Shown here piece after piece: positions 17,907-26,540 of a DNA stretch of 64,000 nt. The stretch spans positions 62,001-126,000 of the forward strand of contig NZ_PYOO01000003.1 in NCBI RefSeq assembly GCF_003026395.1, given 5' to 3'. Position 1 is the first letter of the stretch; each line of letters starts with the position of its first letter. The notes beneath the pieces were generated by a model, which worked only from the letters and a program-made list of their open reading frames with translations, did not search any database and was not told where the DNA came from. The translations under genes were made by a program, and so were the position numbers. Source of the stretch: Photobacterium iliopiscarium (GTDB taxonomy: Bacteria; Pseudomonadota; Gammaproteobacteria; Enterobacterales; Vibrionaceae).

Positions 17907-18824
17907 ATGTCACATTTATCTTTTTTTTGGCTAGAAACTAATAACCAACATTATATTCGAGCTATTCAGTCGAATCTTTGTCATTCAATAAAAAAGTCTG
18001 CACGTAATAACAACCTAACGTTACCCTCTATTCCAGATATACTATTAAACTTAAATATATTATGTAAAAATCCTGAAACCACCATTCATGATGTTGCCAC
18101 CTTATTAATTGATGACCCAGTATTAACCGCTAATATTATTCGAACCGCAAATGCTGCATTATTTAACCGCCGCAATATTGTTTGTCACGATATTCTAACC
18201 GCAGTATCGCGTTTAGGTATTATTCGAATTAAAGATATTATTACAGCTCAGATAATTTATTCTTTAAAAAATACCACGATTGAAAATATTGAATGCAATC
18301 TCTTACTTAAAAATAGTGCATTTCATTCTCGCAAATTTGCAGCGACAATGGCACTGATTTGTCAAAAAATGCATTTTTATAGCAATAAGCCCTTTAAACT
18401 TGAACCAGATAAAGCATTATTAACAGGTCTGCTCGCTGATATCGGCTTATTTGGCTTAATCAATGAATACTCACAATTTATACAACAAGGTAATTATCTT
18501 GATTTTAATATTGCCAAATATATCTTCCAAGATAACTGTGCATTAACCAGTAAAATTGTCCTTAAGCAATGGGGCTTTGATGAGGATTATATTGCGGTCG
18601 CAACAAATACAACCGCCTCTCTCAATGAGAGCGACATCAATTATTTAACCATCGCTCGTATGGCGCACCATTTATTACTCTTTAAAACTAACGATGCCGC
18701 TATCAGTGAGCATGAAATTGAATTAGACCTCACCGGTGCTGAAGTGATGTATGAATTAACCAATATGTCTGAACTTGAGTTTAATGACCAATTAAAACAA
18801 ATTACCCATAGTTGTGGTATTTAA
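17907..18824 (+). CDS. HDOD-domain protein
   Basis: A 305-residue cytoplasmic protein with an HDOD domain at about 35-240. Markers are LPSIPDILLNLNILCKNPETTIHDVATLLIDDPVLTANIIRTAN, the family entry helix pair, and LLTGLLADIGLFGLINEY, which corresponds to the HD region but lacks an HD pair. HDOD proteins are non-enzymatic scaffolds in signalling, often in cyclic-di-GMP or motility pathways. No strong ribosome binding site precedes the ATG at 17907. The gene is AT-rich and follows the Lon-domain gene by 114 bases, possibly from its own promoter. Confidence 0.8.
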   Translation: MSHLSFFWLETNNQHYIRAIQSNLCHSIKKSARNNNLTLPSIPDILLNLNILCKNPETTIHDVATLLIDDPVLTANIIRTANAALFNRRNIVCHDILTAVSRLGIIRIKDIITAQIIYSLKNTTIENIECNLLLKNSAFHSRKFAATMALICQKMHFYSNKPFKLEPDKALLTGLLADIGLFGLINEYSQFIQQGNYLDFNIAKYIFQDNCALTSKIVLKQWGFDEDYIAVATNTTASLNESDINYLTIARMAHHLLLFKTNDAAISEHEIELDLTGAEVMYELTNMSELEFNDQLKQITHSCGI

Positions 18825-19094
18825 TTTAATTAACTGTATGCCTGAACACATATCTACGATTGTCTGATTTCCCCCATTAGACGATCGTTTAGACACATAT
18901 ACATACACTTTTTCAGATAGTTTAACTCAGTTCTCTGCTGCTGATAGATATACTCTTTCTGTTTCTTTATGTTATATTCGTCACAAAATCAACGCTTAAT
19001 CTTTAATCACTTATTATGATGTTGTTACAACAACATTGTATTAAGATATTCAACGTCTCATTTTCAACGCTATTTTATACATATAAGGATAAAT

Positions 19095-19994
19095 ATGTTA
19101 TCGGGGATCCTACTCATTTTTTTACCATTGGTGCTGGGATACTTAATTCCTATAAAAAAAACCAATATTATTGAATTCATCAACACTCAAACAAGCCGTT
19201 TAGTATTGGTCATTCTAGCCTTGATGGGATTAAGTTTAGCTGGGCTCGATAACCTTAGTCAGAATTTAGGCCAAATTCTGTTATATACCTTTACCTTTTT
19301 TATCTCTATTTCAGTCTGTAATTTACTCGCATTACCATGGCTCGATCGTTTATGGCCAACACCAACATCGCATATACATAAAAAGTTACCACTAACAAAA
19401 ATGATGCTTGAATCAGGCAAACTAGTCGGTGTCGTTACGTTAGGGTTAATCATCGGATTACTATTGAATGTGGATTTATCGTGGGTAGAGCAAGCGAGTG
19501 AACACATTTTATTATTATTGCTATTTTTTGTGGGCATTCAGCTTCGTAATAGCGGTATGACACTGCGACAAATCATCCTCAATAAAAAAGGCGTTATCAT
19601 TGCAGCGGTCATTCTCGTGACCTCATTATTAGGTGGGATTATTGCCGCATTATTGCTTGGCATTCCCATTAATAATGGCTTAGCAATGGCGTCAGGCTTT
19701 GGTTGGTATTCATTGGCAGGCATTTTAATTGGCGATGGCTTAGGCAGTGTTTATGGTGGCGCAGCATTCTTAAATGAGCTTCTACGTGAAATGCTGGCAT
19801 TAATAATGATTCCATTACTCATTAATCGCTATCCCAATACCGCAATTGGTTATGCAGGCGCAACAGCGATGGACTTCACACTACCTGTTATTCAAAATTG
19901 TGGTGGAATTCGTTGTGTACCGATAGCAATTGTTAGTGGTTTTATTCTAAGCATGCTAGTGCCTATTTTAATCCTCTTTTTTCTATCGTTATAA
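19095..19994 (+). CDS. lysO: lysine exporter LysO
   Basis: A 299-residue inner-membrane protein of the LysO (YbjE) family, which exports L-lysine and the toxic analogue thialysine. About eight membrane segments are visible. The C-terminal half has the conserved stretch ASGFGWYSLAGILIGDGLGSVYGGAAFLNELLREM and then DFTLPVIQNCGGIRCVPIAIVSG, both diagnostic of the family. AAGGA lies eight bases upstream of the ATG. A hairpin of low U content around 18870 precedes the gene, but no lysine riboswitch was recognised in the 270-base leader. It ends at the terminator at 20000. Confidence 0.92.
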   Translation: MLSGILLIFLPLVLGYLIPIKKTNIIEFINTQTSRLVLVILALMGLSLAGLDNLSQNLGQILLYTFTFFISISVCNLLALPWLDRLWPTPTSHIHKKLPLTKMMLESGKLVGVVTLGLIIGLLLNVDLSWVEQASEHILLLLLFFVGIQLRNSGMTLRQIILNKKGVIIAAVILVTSLLGGIIAALLLGIPINNGLAMASGFGWYSLAGILIGDGLGSVYGGAAFLNELLREMLALIMIPLLINRYPNTAIGYAGATAMDFTLPVIQNCGGIRCVPIAIVSGFILSMLVPILILFFLSL

Positions 19995-19999
19995 AAACA

Positions 20000-20028
20000 A
20001 AAACCTCAGCCAATTAGGCTGAGGTTTT
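20000..20028. terminator. terminator after lysO, also after the YidB-like gene
   Basis: AAAACCTCAGCC (20000-20011) pairs with GGCTGAGGTTTT (20017-20028) across a five-base loop. The flanking A and T tracts make it bidirectional between the convergent lysO and YidB-like genes. Confidence 0.9.
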
Positions 20029-20073
20029 ATCAAGGTGTTCGTAATAAATTACTTTAGTTTTATCTAATGTAAG

Positions 20074-20526
20074 TTATTTTTTACCGAATAAACTTGCAGC
20101 CATATTGAACAAGCCAGACACACCACCAACGGCATTTAATAGTTCGCCTGCAACTTCACCAGCAGGGCTCGCGTTATCAACCATAGCAGGAAGCGCTTCG
20201 CTTAAACCTGTTTTTGCCTCTTGTTCTGGAATATTCAATTCATTTGCAAAATCAGATAACTGCGAACCTGAGAAAATATTGGTAATATCATCTGTAGAGA
20301 TCGCATTGTTCTCACCATTGCCAAGCCAGCTCTGCAATACATTTGCTAGACCTGCGCCATCGATAGATGACAATAGTTGCCCTAAATTGACACCTTGACC
20401 GTTCTCATCACCCCCAAGTAAACGAGACAGTGCTGAGACAATAGAACCTTGACTTAATCCACCGGTATTCGCTTGTGACTGACTAAATAACTGTGCGCCA
20501 ATTTCTAGTATTTTTGCAATATCCAT
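20074..20526 (-). CDS. YidB-like DUF937 protein
   Basis: A 150-residue soluble protein of the DUF937/YidB family. It is rich in Gly, Ala, Asn and Ser and built from short helices: the N-terminal repeat GGLSQGSIVSALSRLLGGDENGQG, the central LQSWLGNGENNAIS and a C-terminal hydrophobic helix GGVSGLFNMAASLFGKK. No signal peptide is visible. The function of the family is not established. It lies 50 bases downstream of the LysM-BON gene on the same strand, a likely two-gene unit. Both ends are fixed by terminators or a clear ribosome binding site (GAGGA before the ATG). Confidence 0.8.
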   Translation of the reverse strand: MDIAKILEIGAQLFSQSQANTGGLSQGSIVSALSRLLGGDENGQGVNLGQLLSSIDGAGLANVLQSWLGNGENNAISTDDITNIFSGSQLSDFANELNIPEQEAKTGLSEALPAMVDNASPAGEVAGELLNAVGGVSGLFNMAASLFGKK

Positions 20527-20576
20527 ACATATCCTCGTTTACTTATTAATGTGAAGTGACTAATGTTTATGCTTTA

Positions 20577-21005
20577 TTATGCCTGAGTAATACGCAGCTT
20601 TTGTCCAGCGAAAATCAAATCTGGGTTTTGAATAACTTCTTTGTTTTCTTCAAAAATTTGCTCGTACTTAGCACCATTGCCTAATGTCTTCTCGGCGATC
20701 TTCCATAAGCTATCACCCTCTTCAACAACGTAATAAGTGACATTGCTTGTCTCTTCTGGCGCTGAAATATTATCAACAACACTTGCAATACCTTGAGTGT
20801 TGCCCGCCATTAAAATTGCTTTTTCACGTGCCGCAGCTGAATCAGCAGAGCCCGACAAAGTAGCAACGCCATCTTCAACGCTTACCTGTAAATCGCTGAT
20901 ACCCGGATTATTTTCTTCAATATGCTGCGTAATTTTCGTTGGTGCTTCATCTTCATTGGAAAATAATTTATGACCAATATCACGAGCAAAATCTAATAAA
21001 CCCAT
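20577..21005 (-). CDS. kbp: BON-LysM protein, Kbp/YgaU-like
   Basis: A 142-residue cytoplasmic protein with a BON domain (about 22-80) followed by a LysM domain (about 90-140, YYVVEEGDSLWKIAEKTLGNG and NPDLIFAGQKLRI). The arrangement and length match E. coli Kbp (YgaU), a potassium-binding protein needed for growth at high external K+. There is no signal peptide, as in Kbp, although LysM usually binds peptidoglycan. AAGGAAG lies before the ATG. It probably shares a transcript with the YidB-like gene downstream. Confidence 0.88.
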   Translation of the reverse strand: MGLLDFARDIGHKLFSNEDEAPTKITQHIEENNPGISDLQVSVEDGVATLSGSADSAAAREKAILMAGNTQGIASVVDNISAPEETSNVTYYVVEEGDSLWKIAEKTLGNGAKYEQIFEENKEVIQNPDLIFAGQKLRITQA

Positions 21006-21335
21006 TGTTTTCTTCCTTTATTAACTGCTTTATTTTTAATACAGATTATTTGTAGAGACAACAAAAGAGTAATGACCCCGACCATTAAAAGATAGCACTC
21101 AACAGTGAAAGCTATCTTTCCAATAATGGAAATAAGATGAATTTTAATAAATACACAGAATTATTCATCATTAATCACACATAAAATCCAATTACCGCAC
21201 GATTTTCACTCAAAACAAAACAACCACAACAAACACGTAAATATAAAACACTGTTTAAATAAAACACCAATAATCGCGCAAAAAAACAACAACATTGAGT
21301 CTAGCAGCAACAATGACATTAAAAAAACGCAAAAA
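21006..21335. other. intergenic stretch with one hairpin
   Basis: This AT-rich stretch precedes kbp. AAAGATAGC (21088-21096) and GCTATCTTT (21111-21119) form a 9-bp stem about 85 bases upstream of the kbp start, so it would lie in or near the promoter or leader. No gene was recognised. Confidence 0.4.
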
Positions 21336-21362
21336 AAAGCCACAGCGTAATGCTGTGGCTTT
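21336..21362 (-). terminator. terminator after RDD gene
   Basis: AAAGCCACAGC (21336-21346) pairs with GCTGTGGCTTT (21352-21362) around a five-base loop. The eight-base A-run to its left supplies the U-run for minus-strand transcripts. Confidence 0.9.
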
Positions 21363-21380
21363 CGTATTTATGGTGATAAT

Positions 21381-21848
21381 TTAACGCAGTACAGCTGTCG
21401 TGTGGTTGGTACGATCATGCCAAGGTAGATGTGAGAAAGCTAAATATTGAGCCCCACAATAAAGTGGATATAACCCTAACGTTGCCACACAAAGGTAAAT
21501 TTTATTAAACTCACGCTTTAAGTAACGTTGCTTCGTCAATGGCTGATCATCAGTTGCTACAATCTGCACACTTAATAAGTAACGCGATAGTGACGTACCT
21601 AATAAACGGTAACAGATCCATTGATAGCCCATAAAGACACCAATAAATAACAACATTACCCCCAGAAACAATAACAATAATGCGGGTAATGCCATGGCAT
21701 CGTTTAACGAAAACGTCGCGCCAGTACCATTAGAGATATAAGCAATAATGCCAAGGTAGATATCGCGACCAACCATCGCGAACATCTGCACTATTGCCAT
21801 ATCAATCATAAAAGTACCAATACGTCGGTATTTCAATTTAAAGCTCAT
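21381..21848 (-). CDS. RDD-family membrane protein
   Basis: A 155-residue membrane protein of the RDD family. The family motif region is present at the N-terminus (KYRRIGTFMIDMAIVQMFAMVGRDIYLG, with R and D in the first helix). Hydrophobic segments lie at about 12-35, 50-75 and 110-135. The central basic stretch GTSLSRYLLSVQIVATDDQPLTKQRYLKREF is typical. RDD proteins have been linked to ion or compatible-solute exchange, but a role here is unknown. It begins eight bases downstream of the PTS permease gene stop, so the two are co-transcribed. Confidence 0.82.
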   Translation of the reverse strand: MSFKLKYRRIGTFMIDMAIVQMFAMVGRDIYLGIIAYISNGTGATFSLNDAMALPALLLLFLGVMLLFIGVFMGYQWICYRLLGTSLSRYLLSVQIVATDDQPLTKQRYLKREFNKIYLCVATLGLYPLYCGAQYLAFSHLPWHDRTNHTTAVLR

Positions 21849-21856
21849 TAGCGTTC

Positions 21857-23476
21857 TTACTTACCCAGTTTCACGTTAATCTGTGCTTTAAAGCCAGCAG
21901 CTTGTGCACCATAGATAGCTTGAATACCTGTATTACCAATCTTCACTAGACCCTTCGCACCTAAATGCTCAGTCCAATATTGATTATCTTTTACTAAATC
22001 ACCGTCTTTAACAGTAATACGTAAACGGGTAATACACGCATCAACATCAACGATATTATCTTTACCGCCAAGTGCGCTAATCATCTCATCAGCGTGAGCG
22101 TCATTTGCGCCACCCGCAGCTTTTGATGCGTGGTAATCTTTCTTACGCACAACAGCAACAGCACTACCCTTACGACCGGGTGTTTTAACGTCGAACTTCA
22201 GAATGAACCAACGGAACAAGAAGAAGTACACCGGGCCATAAATTAGACCAAGTAGCGGAATGTAGTACCAATGATTTTCAGTGCCCGTTAAACCTGGCAA
22301 CATACCAAACAAGGCGAAGTCAATGAAACCACCACTGAATGTCATACCCACTTTAACTTGTAGCAAGTCCATAATCATAAATGACAGACCAGCAAGAGGC
22401 ACGTGGATGAAGTAGTAAAGTGGTGCAGATAAGAATAGGAACGTAAACTCGATTGGCTCAGTAATACCGGTTAGGAACGCAGTTAGCGCAACAGAGAATA
22501 ATAGCCCCCCTACCGCGGTTTTATTTTCTTTATCTGCAACAGTGTACATAGCGTAAGCGGCGGCTGGTAAACCAAACATCATGAATGGGAACTTACCCGT
22601 CATAAAGTTAGTTGAAGAGAACTGCGTGTAATCGCCATTCGCTAATGAACCAAAGAAAATGTTTTGTGTACCTTTGTAAACATGACCTGCGATTTCAGCA
22701 GTGCCACCAATTTCTGTCTGCCATAATGGAAGATAGAATACATGGTGAAGACCAACAGGGATCAGCGCACGTTCAATAATACCAAAGATGAATGATGCAA
22801 TATAACCGTGACCAGACGCTGTCATTTCACCTAGCATTGCACCGATAGAACCAAATGCAGCACCGATGTATGGCCAGATAAATACTAATGCGATACCGTA
22901 AAATAATGCAGAGAATGCACTAATAATCGGAACGAAACGTGCGCCACCAAAGAAGCCTAAGAATTCAGGTAACTTAATGTCATGGTATTTATTGTGAAGC
23001 ACAACAGTAATACCACCAGCAATAAGACCACCAAACACACCCATACTCAGTGTATTGTGAATACCAAGCACATCAGCTAATACGCCAGCATAATGGTTGC
23101 CCATCAATATCACTGTGTTGTTAGTGGTATCAACCATACCCGCAACAGTCAGTGTTTTTGCAATTGCAACGTTCATTACAAGATATGCAATGGTAGCTGC
23201 CAGTGCCGCAGCACCCTTTTCGGCACGTGCAAAACCGATAGCAATAGCCAGTGCGAACATTAATGGTAAGTTTGCGAAGACGATACCGCCAGCTGCGGTC
23301 ATAACCTGTAGGAAACTATTTAAAAGTGTTCCGTCTTGCAAAATACCAATTTGGTACGCTTCAATCATACTTTGGTTCGTAAAACTACCACCAAGCCCCA
23401 GCATAATACCTGCGGCTGGTAGCAAGGCTATCGGTAGCATTACTGCTTGAGATAACTTACTGAAAAAGGCTTTCAT
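21857..23476 (-). CDS. PTS EIICB sugar permease, glucose/maltose type
   Basis: A 539-residue phosphotransferase permease. The EIIC membrane domain (about 1-415) carries GFIERALIPVGLHHVFYLP-type and GITEPIEFTFLFLSAPLYYFIH motifs. A linker of about 45 residues leads to a C-terminal EIIB domain whose phosphorylated Cys lies in VDACITRLRITVKD. It resembles both PtsG and MalX; the domain order and C-terminal segment fit either, so the sugar (glucose, maltose or another glucoside) is left open. No EIIA is encoded here, so it must use EIIA-Glc in trans. A strong ribosome binding site, AAGGAG, precedes the ATG. An RDD gene follows directly. Confidence 0.88.
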   Translation of the reverse strand: MKAFFSKLSQAVMLPIALLPAAGIMLGLGGSFTNQSMIEAYQIGILQDGTLLNSFLQVMTAAGGIVFANLPLMFALAIAIGFARAEKGAAALAATIAYLVMNVAIAKTLTVAGMVDTTNNTVILMGNHYAGVLADVLGIHNTLSMGVFGGLIAGGITVVLHNKYHDIKLPEFLGFFGGARFVPIISAFSALFYGIALVFIWPYIGAAFGSIGAMLGEMTASGHGYIASFIFGIIERALIPVGLHHVFYLPLWQTEIGGTAEIAGHVYKGTQNIFFGSLANGDYTQFSSTNFMTGKFPFMMFGLPAAAYAMYTVADKENKTAVGGLLFSVALTAFLTGITEPIEFTFLFLSAPLYYFIHVPLAGLSFMIMDLLQVKVGMTFSGGFIDFALFGMLPGLTGTENHWYYIPLLGLIYGPVYFFLFRWFILKFDVKTPGRKGSAVAVVRKKDYHASKAAGGANDAHADEMISALGGKDNIVDVDACITRLRITVKDGDLVKDNQYWTEHLGAKGLVKIGNTGIQAIYGAQAAGFKAQINVKLGK

Positions 23477-24129
23477 TACCTTGTCTCCTTGAGATGGACT
23501 CTACACTTGTCAATGAAGTAAATATGAGACATTACTTTGTCTCTTTTTCTAAATCATATTCAATAACAAATAAGCAGGTGATGAACACTTTCGCAGTTAG
23601 AGACCAGCTCCAATGACCAATGAGGTCATTGCGTTAGTGAACATTGTTAGCTCCTGAGTATATTTATTTGAAACAATACTAAGTATTAGCGACATACCCC
23701 CGTAGTCATTTGCTAATACTTATTCAGTACTATTTCATGCATTAGTATAAAATGCGTCGAACAATATAACTTGATGACTATCAAAATTACTAATAAGCAA
23801 TAAAGTATAATTCCAAACTATAATACAGATCACAATGAAATAAATGCAATTAAACGCCACCAATAAATCACAACACAATGATTTTAAAGATTAAAAAAGC
23901 AAAAAAAACGCCATTTCCAATAAATTATATCGTCTCCAATAAGTAACCTTTGTAACCTATGTAACATGAATAATACGTAATATTTGTTAAAAATTTGTCA
24001 TATATCCAGCTTTTCAACCGCCGCATAATAATTCACAAAAAATCCTATACCCTCTTTATAAATTATATAACGCACCTAATTTTGCTCTCCAATTTACCAA
24101 CTTCTCGTTTTTGATAATTTATAAATAAA
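23477..24129. other. long leader/intergenic region upstream of the EIICB gene
   Basis: This roughly 650-base stretch has no gene. AAGTATTAGC (23682-23691) and GCTAATACTT (23712-23721) are a perfect 10-bp inverted repeat about 210-245 bases upstream of the start codon. GAGACA/TGTCTC (23526-23543) form a small stem close to the start. These could be leader structures or regulator sites for the PTS gene. The rest is AT-rich with nothing recognised. Confidence 0.45.
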
Positions 24130-24159
24130 AAAATCCCGCGACTTTCATCGCGGGATTTT
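24130..24159 (-). terminator. terminator after the EIIBC gene
   Basis: AAAATCCCGCGA (24130-24141) pairs perfectly with TCGCGGGATTTT (24148-24159). An A-rich tract on its left gives the U-run on the minus strand. It separates the two PTS genes into independent units. Confidence 0.93.
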
Positions 24160-24229
24160 CATAGAGAGGCGAGCTAATATCCCTCTCTGTTCATTCTATA
24201 CTACAAAGAGTCACTAACCGTAATTAGCG

Positions 24230-25741
24230 CTATTCTTTGTGCTCTGCTTTTTCTTCTGCTGTACGATAATCAAAGATGAAGATCAGTACCATTGGCACAA
24301 CAAAAGCAACTGCGATTGATACTGCGTAAACCCACATTGGGTGGAACACAGGAATGGTTAATAATGACGTAAATGCAAACGCTTGAGTTTTAACACTACC
24401 GTACATAGAACCAAGAATCGCAAGTGTTACACCACCCGCTAGACAACCAGGAAGTAAACGTGAGTAAACTTTCTTAAAGCGTAAGTGGATACCGTATAGT
24501 GATGGCTCTGAAATACCACCAAATAGACCAGCGGCTAACGCACCAGAAGCAGTTTGACGCATAGTGGCATCTTTTTCACGAAGCGAAATCAACAATACAC
24601 CCGCTGTTGCGCCGAAACATGCAAAGTTCCACACACCCATAGGGCCTTGAATGAAGTCATAACCTAATGTTTGAATATTCATTAACATTAGTGCGTTTAG
24701 AGGCCAGTGTAGACCCAATGGAACAAGGAATGGGTACAATAGCGGGATTAGAATCGCGAACACAAACGGTGCATTCGTATTTAACCAAGCTAGACCAAGA
24801 CCTAAATAAGTACCAATCCATACGCCTAGTGGACCAATCAAGAACGCTGTTAGCGGGATCATGATGATCAAAGAAAGGAATGGTACAAATACCATGTGTA
24901 GGTTGTCAGGAATGATTTTCTTTAAGAAGCGATATACAAGCGCTAATACAGCAACCATGATCAACGGAACGAATACGTTACCAGAGTAATCATTAAGCTG
25001 CATTGGTAAACCAAACACGTGTGCAACGTGAGAGACAGTACCTAATGTTGTATCTTTAATCGATGTTGTTGACGCTAATGATGTTAGCTTTTGGAAATCA
25101 GGCGTCATTAATGCGCCCATGATTGCCGCACCTAACCAAGGGTCAACCTTCAGTTTTTTAGATGCGTTATAAGCAACCATAATTGGCAAGAAGTAGAATA
25201 CAGAATGCCACATTGAATCGACAAAGATCCAACCCGCAGACTTATCACCTCTAAAATCAACAATGTGTAAAGCATCTAATACTGCACATAATGCAATAAT
25301 TAACGATGCACCTAGTAAAATACCTAAAATGGGACGGAACGAATCTGAAAGGTATTCAAAGAAACCATCAACCCAAGCAACTTTGCCACGAACACCACCT
25401 GAACGCAGTGATGCTTTCACATCATCATTAGATGCCGCTGCTTCAGTTTTAGTGTTAGTGTTATCAGCACCACCGCTTGCTTTACTATCTTCAATTAACT
25501 GTTGCAGTGCGCTATGCATCGTTGCAACACCGCCACCCACAACAATTTGGTAGCGCTCGCCACTTTGAGGAACACAACCCATTACATCAGGAATAGCATC
25601 TAATGCGGCTTTATCTACAATTGAGTTATCGTTTAATTCAAAACGTAAACGCGTTGCACAGCAGGTCAGAAACTTAATGTTAGCAGCACCACCAATCCCT
25701 TCAAGGATCTTCTCTGCTGAGGATTTATTGCCATTCGACAT
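24230..25741 (-). CDS. PTS EIIBC sugar permease, glucoside family
   Basis: A 503-residue permease with an N-terminal EIIB domain (about 8-85; the phospho-Cys lies in KFLTCCATRLRFEL) and a C-terminal EIIC domain (about 110-490) of the Bgl/Scr/Tre/MurP type. Supporting motifs are FRPILGILLGASLI, MWHSVFYFLPIMVAYNASKK and GISEPSLYGIHLRFKK. No EIIA domain is attached, as in sucrose, trehalose and MurP permeases. No hydrolase, kinase or regulator gene is adjacent, so the sugar cannot be inferred from context. It has its own terminator and a 390-base upstream region. Confidence 0.88.
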   Translation of the reverse strand: MSNGNKSSAEKILEGIGGAANIKFLTCCATRLRFELNDNSIVDKAALDAIPDVMGCVPQSGERYQIVVGGGVATMHSALQQLIEDSKASGGADNTNTKTEAAASNDDVKASLRSGGVRGKVAWVDGFFEYLSDSFRPILGILLGASLIIALCAVLDALHIVDFRGDKSAGWIFVDSMWHSVFYFLPIMVAYNASKKLKVDPWLGAAIMGALMTPDFQKLTSLASTTSIKDTTLGTVSHVAHVFGLPMQLNDYSGNVFVPLIMVAVLALVYRFLKKIIPDNLHMVFVPFLSLIIMIPLTAFLIGPLGVWIGTYLGLGLAWLNTNAPFVFAILIPLLYPFLVPLGLHWPLNALMLMNIQTLGYDFIQGPMGVWNFACFGATAGVLLISLREKDATMRQTASGALAAGLFGGISEPSLYGIHLRFKKVYSRLLPGCLAGGVTLAILGSMYGSVKTQAFAFTSLLTIPVFHPMWVYAVSIAVAFVVPMVLIFIFDYRTAEEKAEHKE

Positions 25742-26132
25742 ATTTTTTTACCCTTATACCCAAACTGATATCAATGATATGTAGTGTTTTTTCATTGACA
25801 TATACTTAATAAGTTATTGATTTTATTAAAATAGATGAAAATTACATGCCATATTTGTCTACTTTAATAAATTTAATTTTAGCTCTTCATAAGAATAAAT
25901 TGATTAAAGCATTCTTAGCAAGCATAACCTTGGGGGTGATATTGCTCGTTTTTGACCGATATTTCCAGAATATACTTAAATAACATGCGAAATATAAAAC
26001 ATAGATCACACGGATCACACTACGAGCCGTAAATTACTGATAATAAAACCAAAAAAACGTAATTCTAATAAAACTTTTATTACAGAATTGATACTTACGT
26101 AACACAATGTAACCCAAACAACACAAAATAAA
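25742..26132. other. AT-rich upstream region of the EIIBC gene
   Basis: No gene was recognised. The stretch must hold the promoter of the EIIBC gene. Two TGTGA half sites in direct orientation are seen near 26000-26022 on the minus strand, but the spacing and symmetry do not make a good CRP site. The stretch ends at the left end of a decayed IS6-type element. Confidence 0.35.
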
Positions 26133-26149
26133 GGTTCTGTCGTATAGTT
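26133..26149 (+). repeat. left terminal repeat of IS6-like element
   Basis: GGTTCTGTCGTATAGTT begins with the GG-TCTGT pattern usual for IS6-family ends. Its reverse complement recurs at 28002-28021 (GGCTTCTGTCGTAAAGTT on the minus strand), and a shorter match occurs at 26471-26486. No matching 8-base target duplication was found next to the outer pair. Confidence 0.65.
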
Positions 26150-26211
26150 GGGAACTTAATTAGTTATACCCGCTCCAAATATGTGTTTTTAATATCATCT
26201 AGAGGCACTCA

Positions 26212-26469
26212 TTGATTTCACTAGCGACCAATCCCCTTTATATATCATTCTTCAAGCGGTACGTTATTACGCATCATACAAACATCAGCACGCGTGATAT
26301 TGAAGATATTTTTACAGAGCGTGGTAGTACTATTGATTATTTCACCATCGTGGCGTACGAATGAAAAAGCAGCGCAAACTTTTCTACATAAGGCTATAAA
26401 CACGAATGGCTTGGCTGATAAAGTCATTATCGACAAGAGTAATGTGAAAAAATCAAGCACTTCCCCATA
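26212..26469 (+). pseudogene. decayed IS6-family transposase
   Basis: Three reading frames on the plus strand each give a piece of an IS6-family transposase. The first reads PLYIILQAVRYYASYK; the second, after a frame change, reads STRDIEDIFTERGSTIDYFTI (the helix-turn-helix entry). The third, after an apparent deletion of the early catalytic core, reads KAAQTFLHKAINTNGLADKV and then IIDKSN (the region of the third catalytic block). Stops and frame changes make it non-functional. It lies between two copies of the terminal repeat. An open frame on the opposite strand across it is only a shadow. Confidence 0.8.
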
Positions 26470-26470
26470 A

Positions 26471-26486
26471 TTTTACGACAGAGATG
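26471..26486 (-). repeat. inner right-end repeat of IS6-like element
   Basis: The reverse complement, reading CATCTCTGTCGTAAAATT, shares TCTGTCGTA with the left end at 26133. It directly follows the transposase remnant and so marks the right end of the shortened element. Confidence 0.6.
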
Positions 26487-26540
26487 ACTATTCTTGATAT
26501 TATATTATGCATCTATTTTTAATGACTCAAAGAACATCAT

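Noticed and set aside
18825..19094. Lysine riboswitch before lysO
   Set aside because: Only one hairpin (near 18858-18888) is visible and the conserved riboswitch core was not recognised.
26000..26022. CRP site upstream of the EIIBC gene
   Set aside because: Two TGTGA half sites occur, but in direct rather than inverted orientation.
26245..26460. 71-codon minus-strand open frame
   Set aside because: It is the opposite strand of a decayed IS6 transposase that reads convincingly on the plus strand in three frames.
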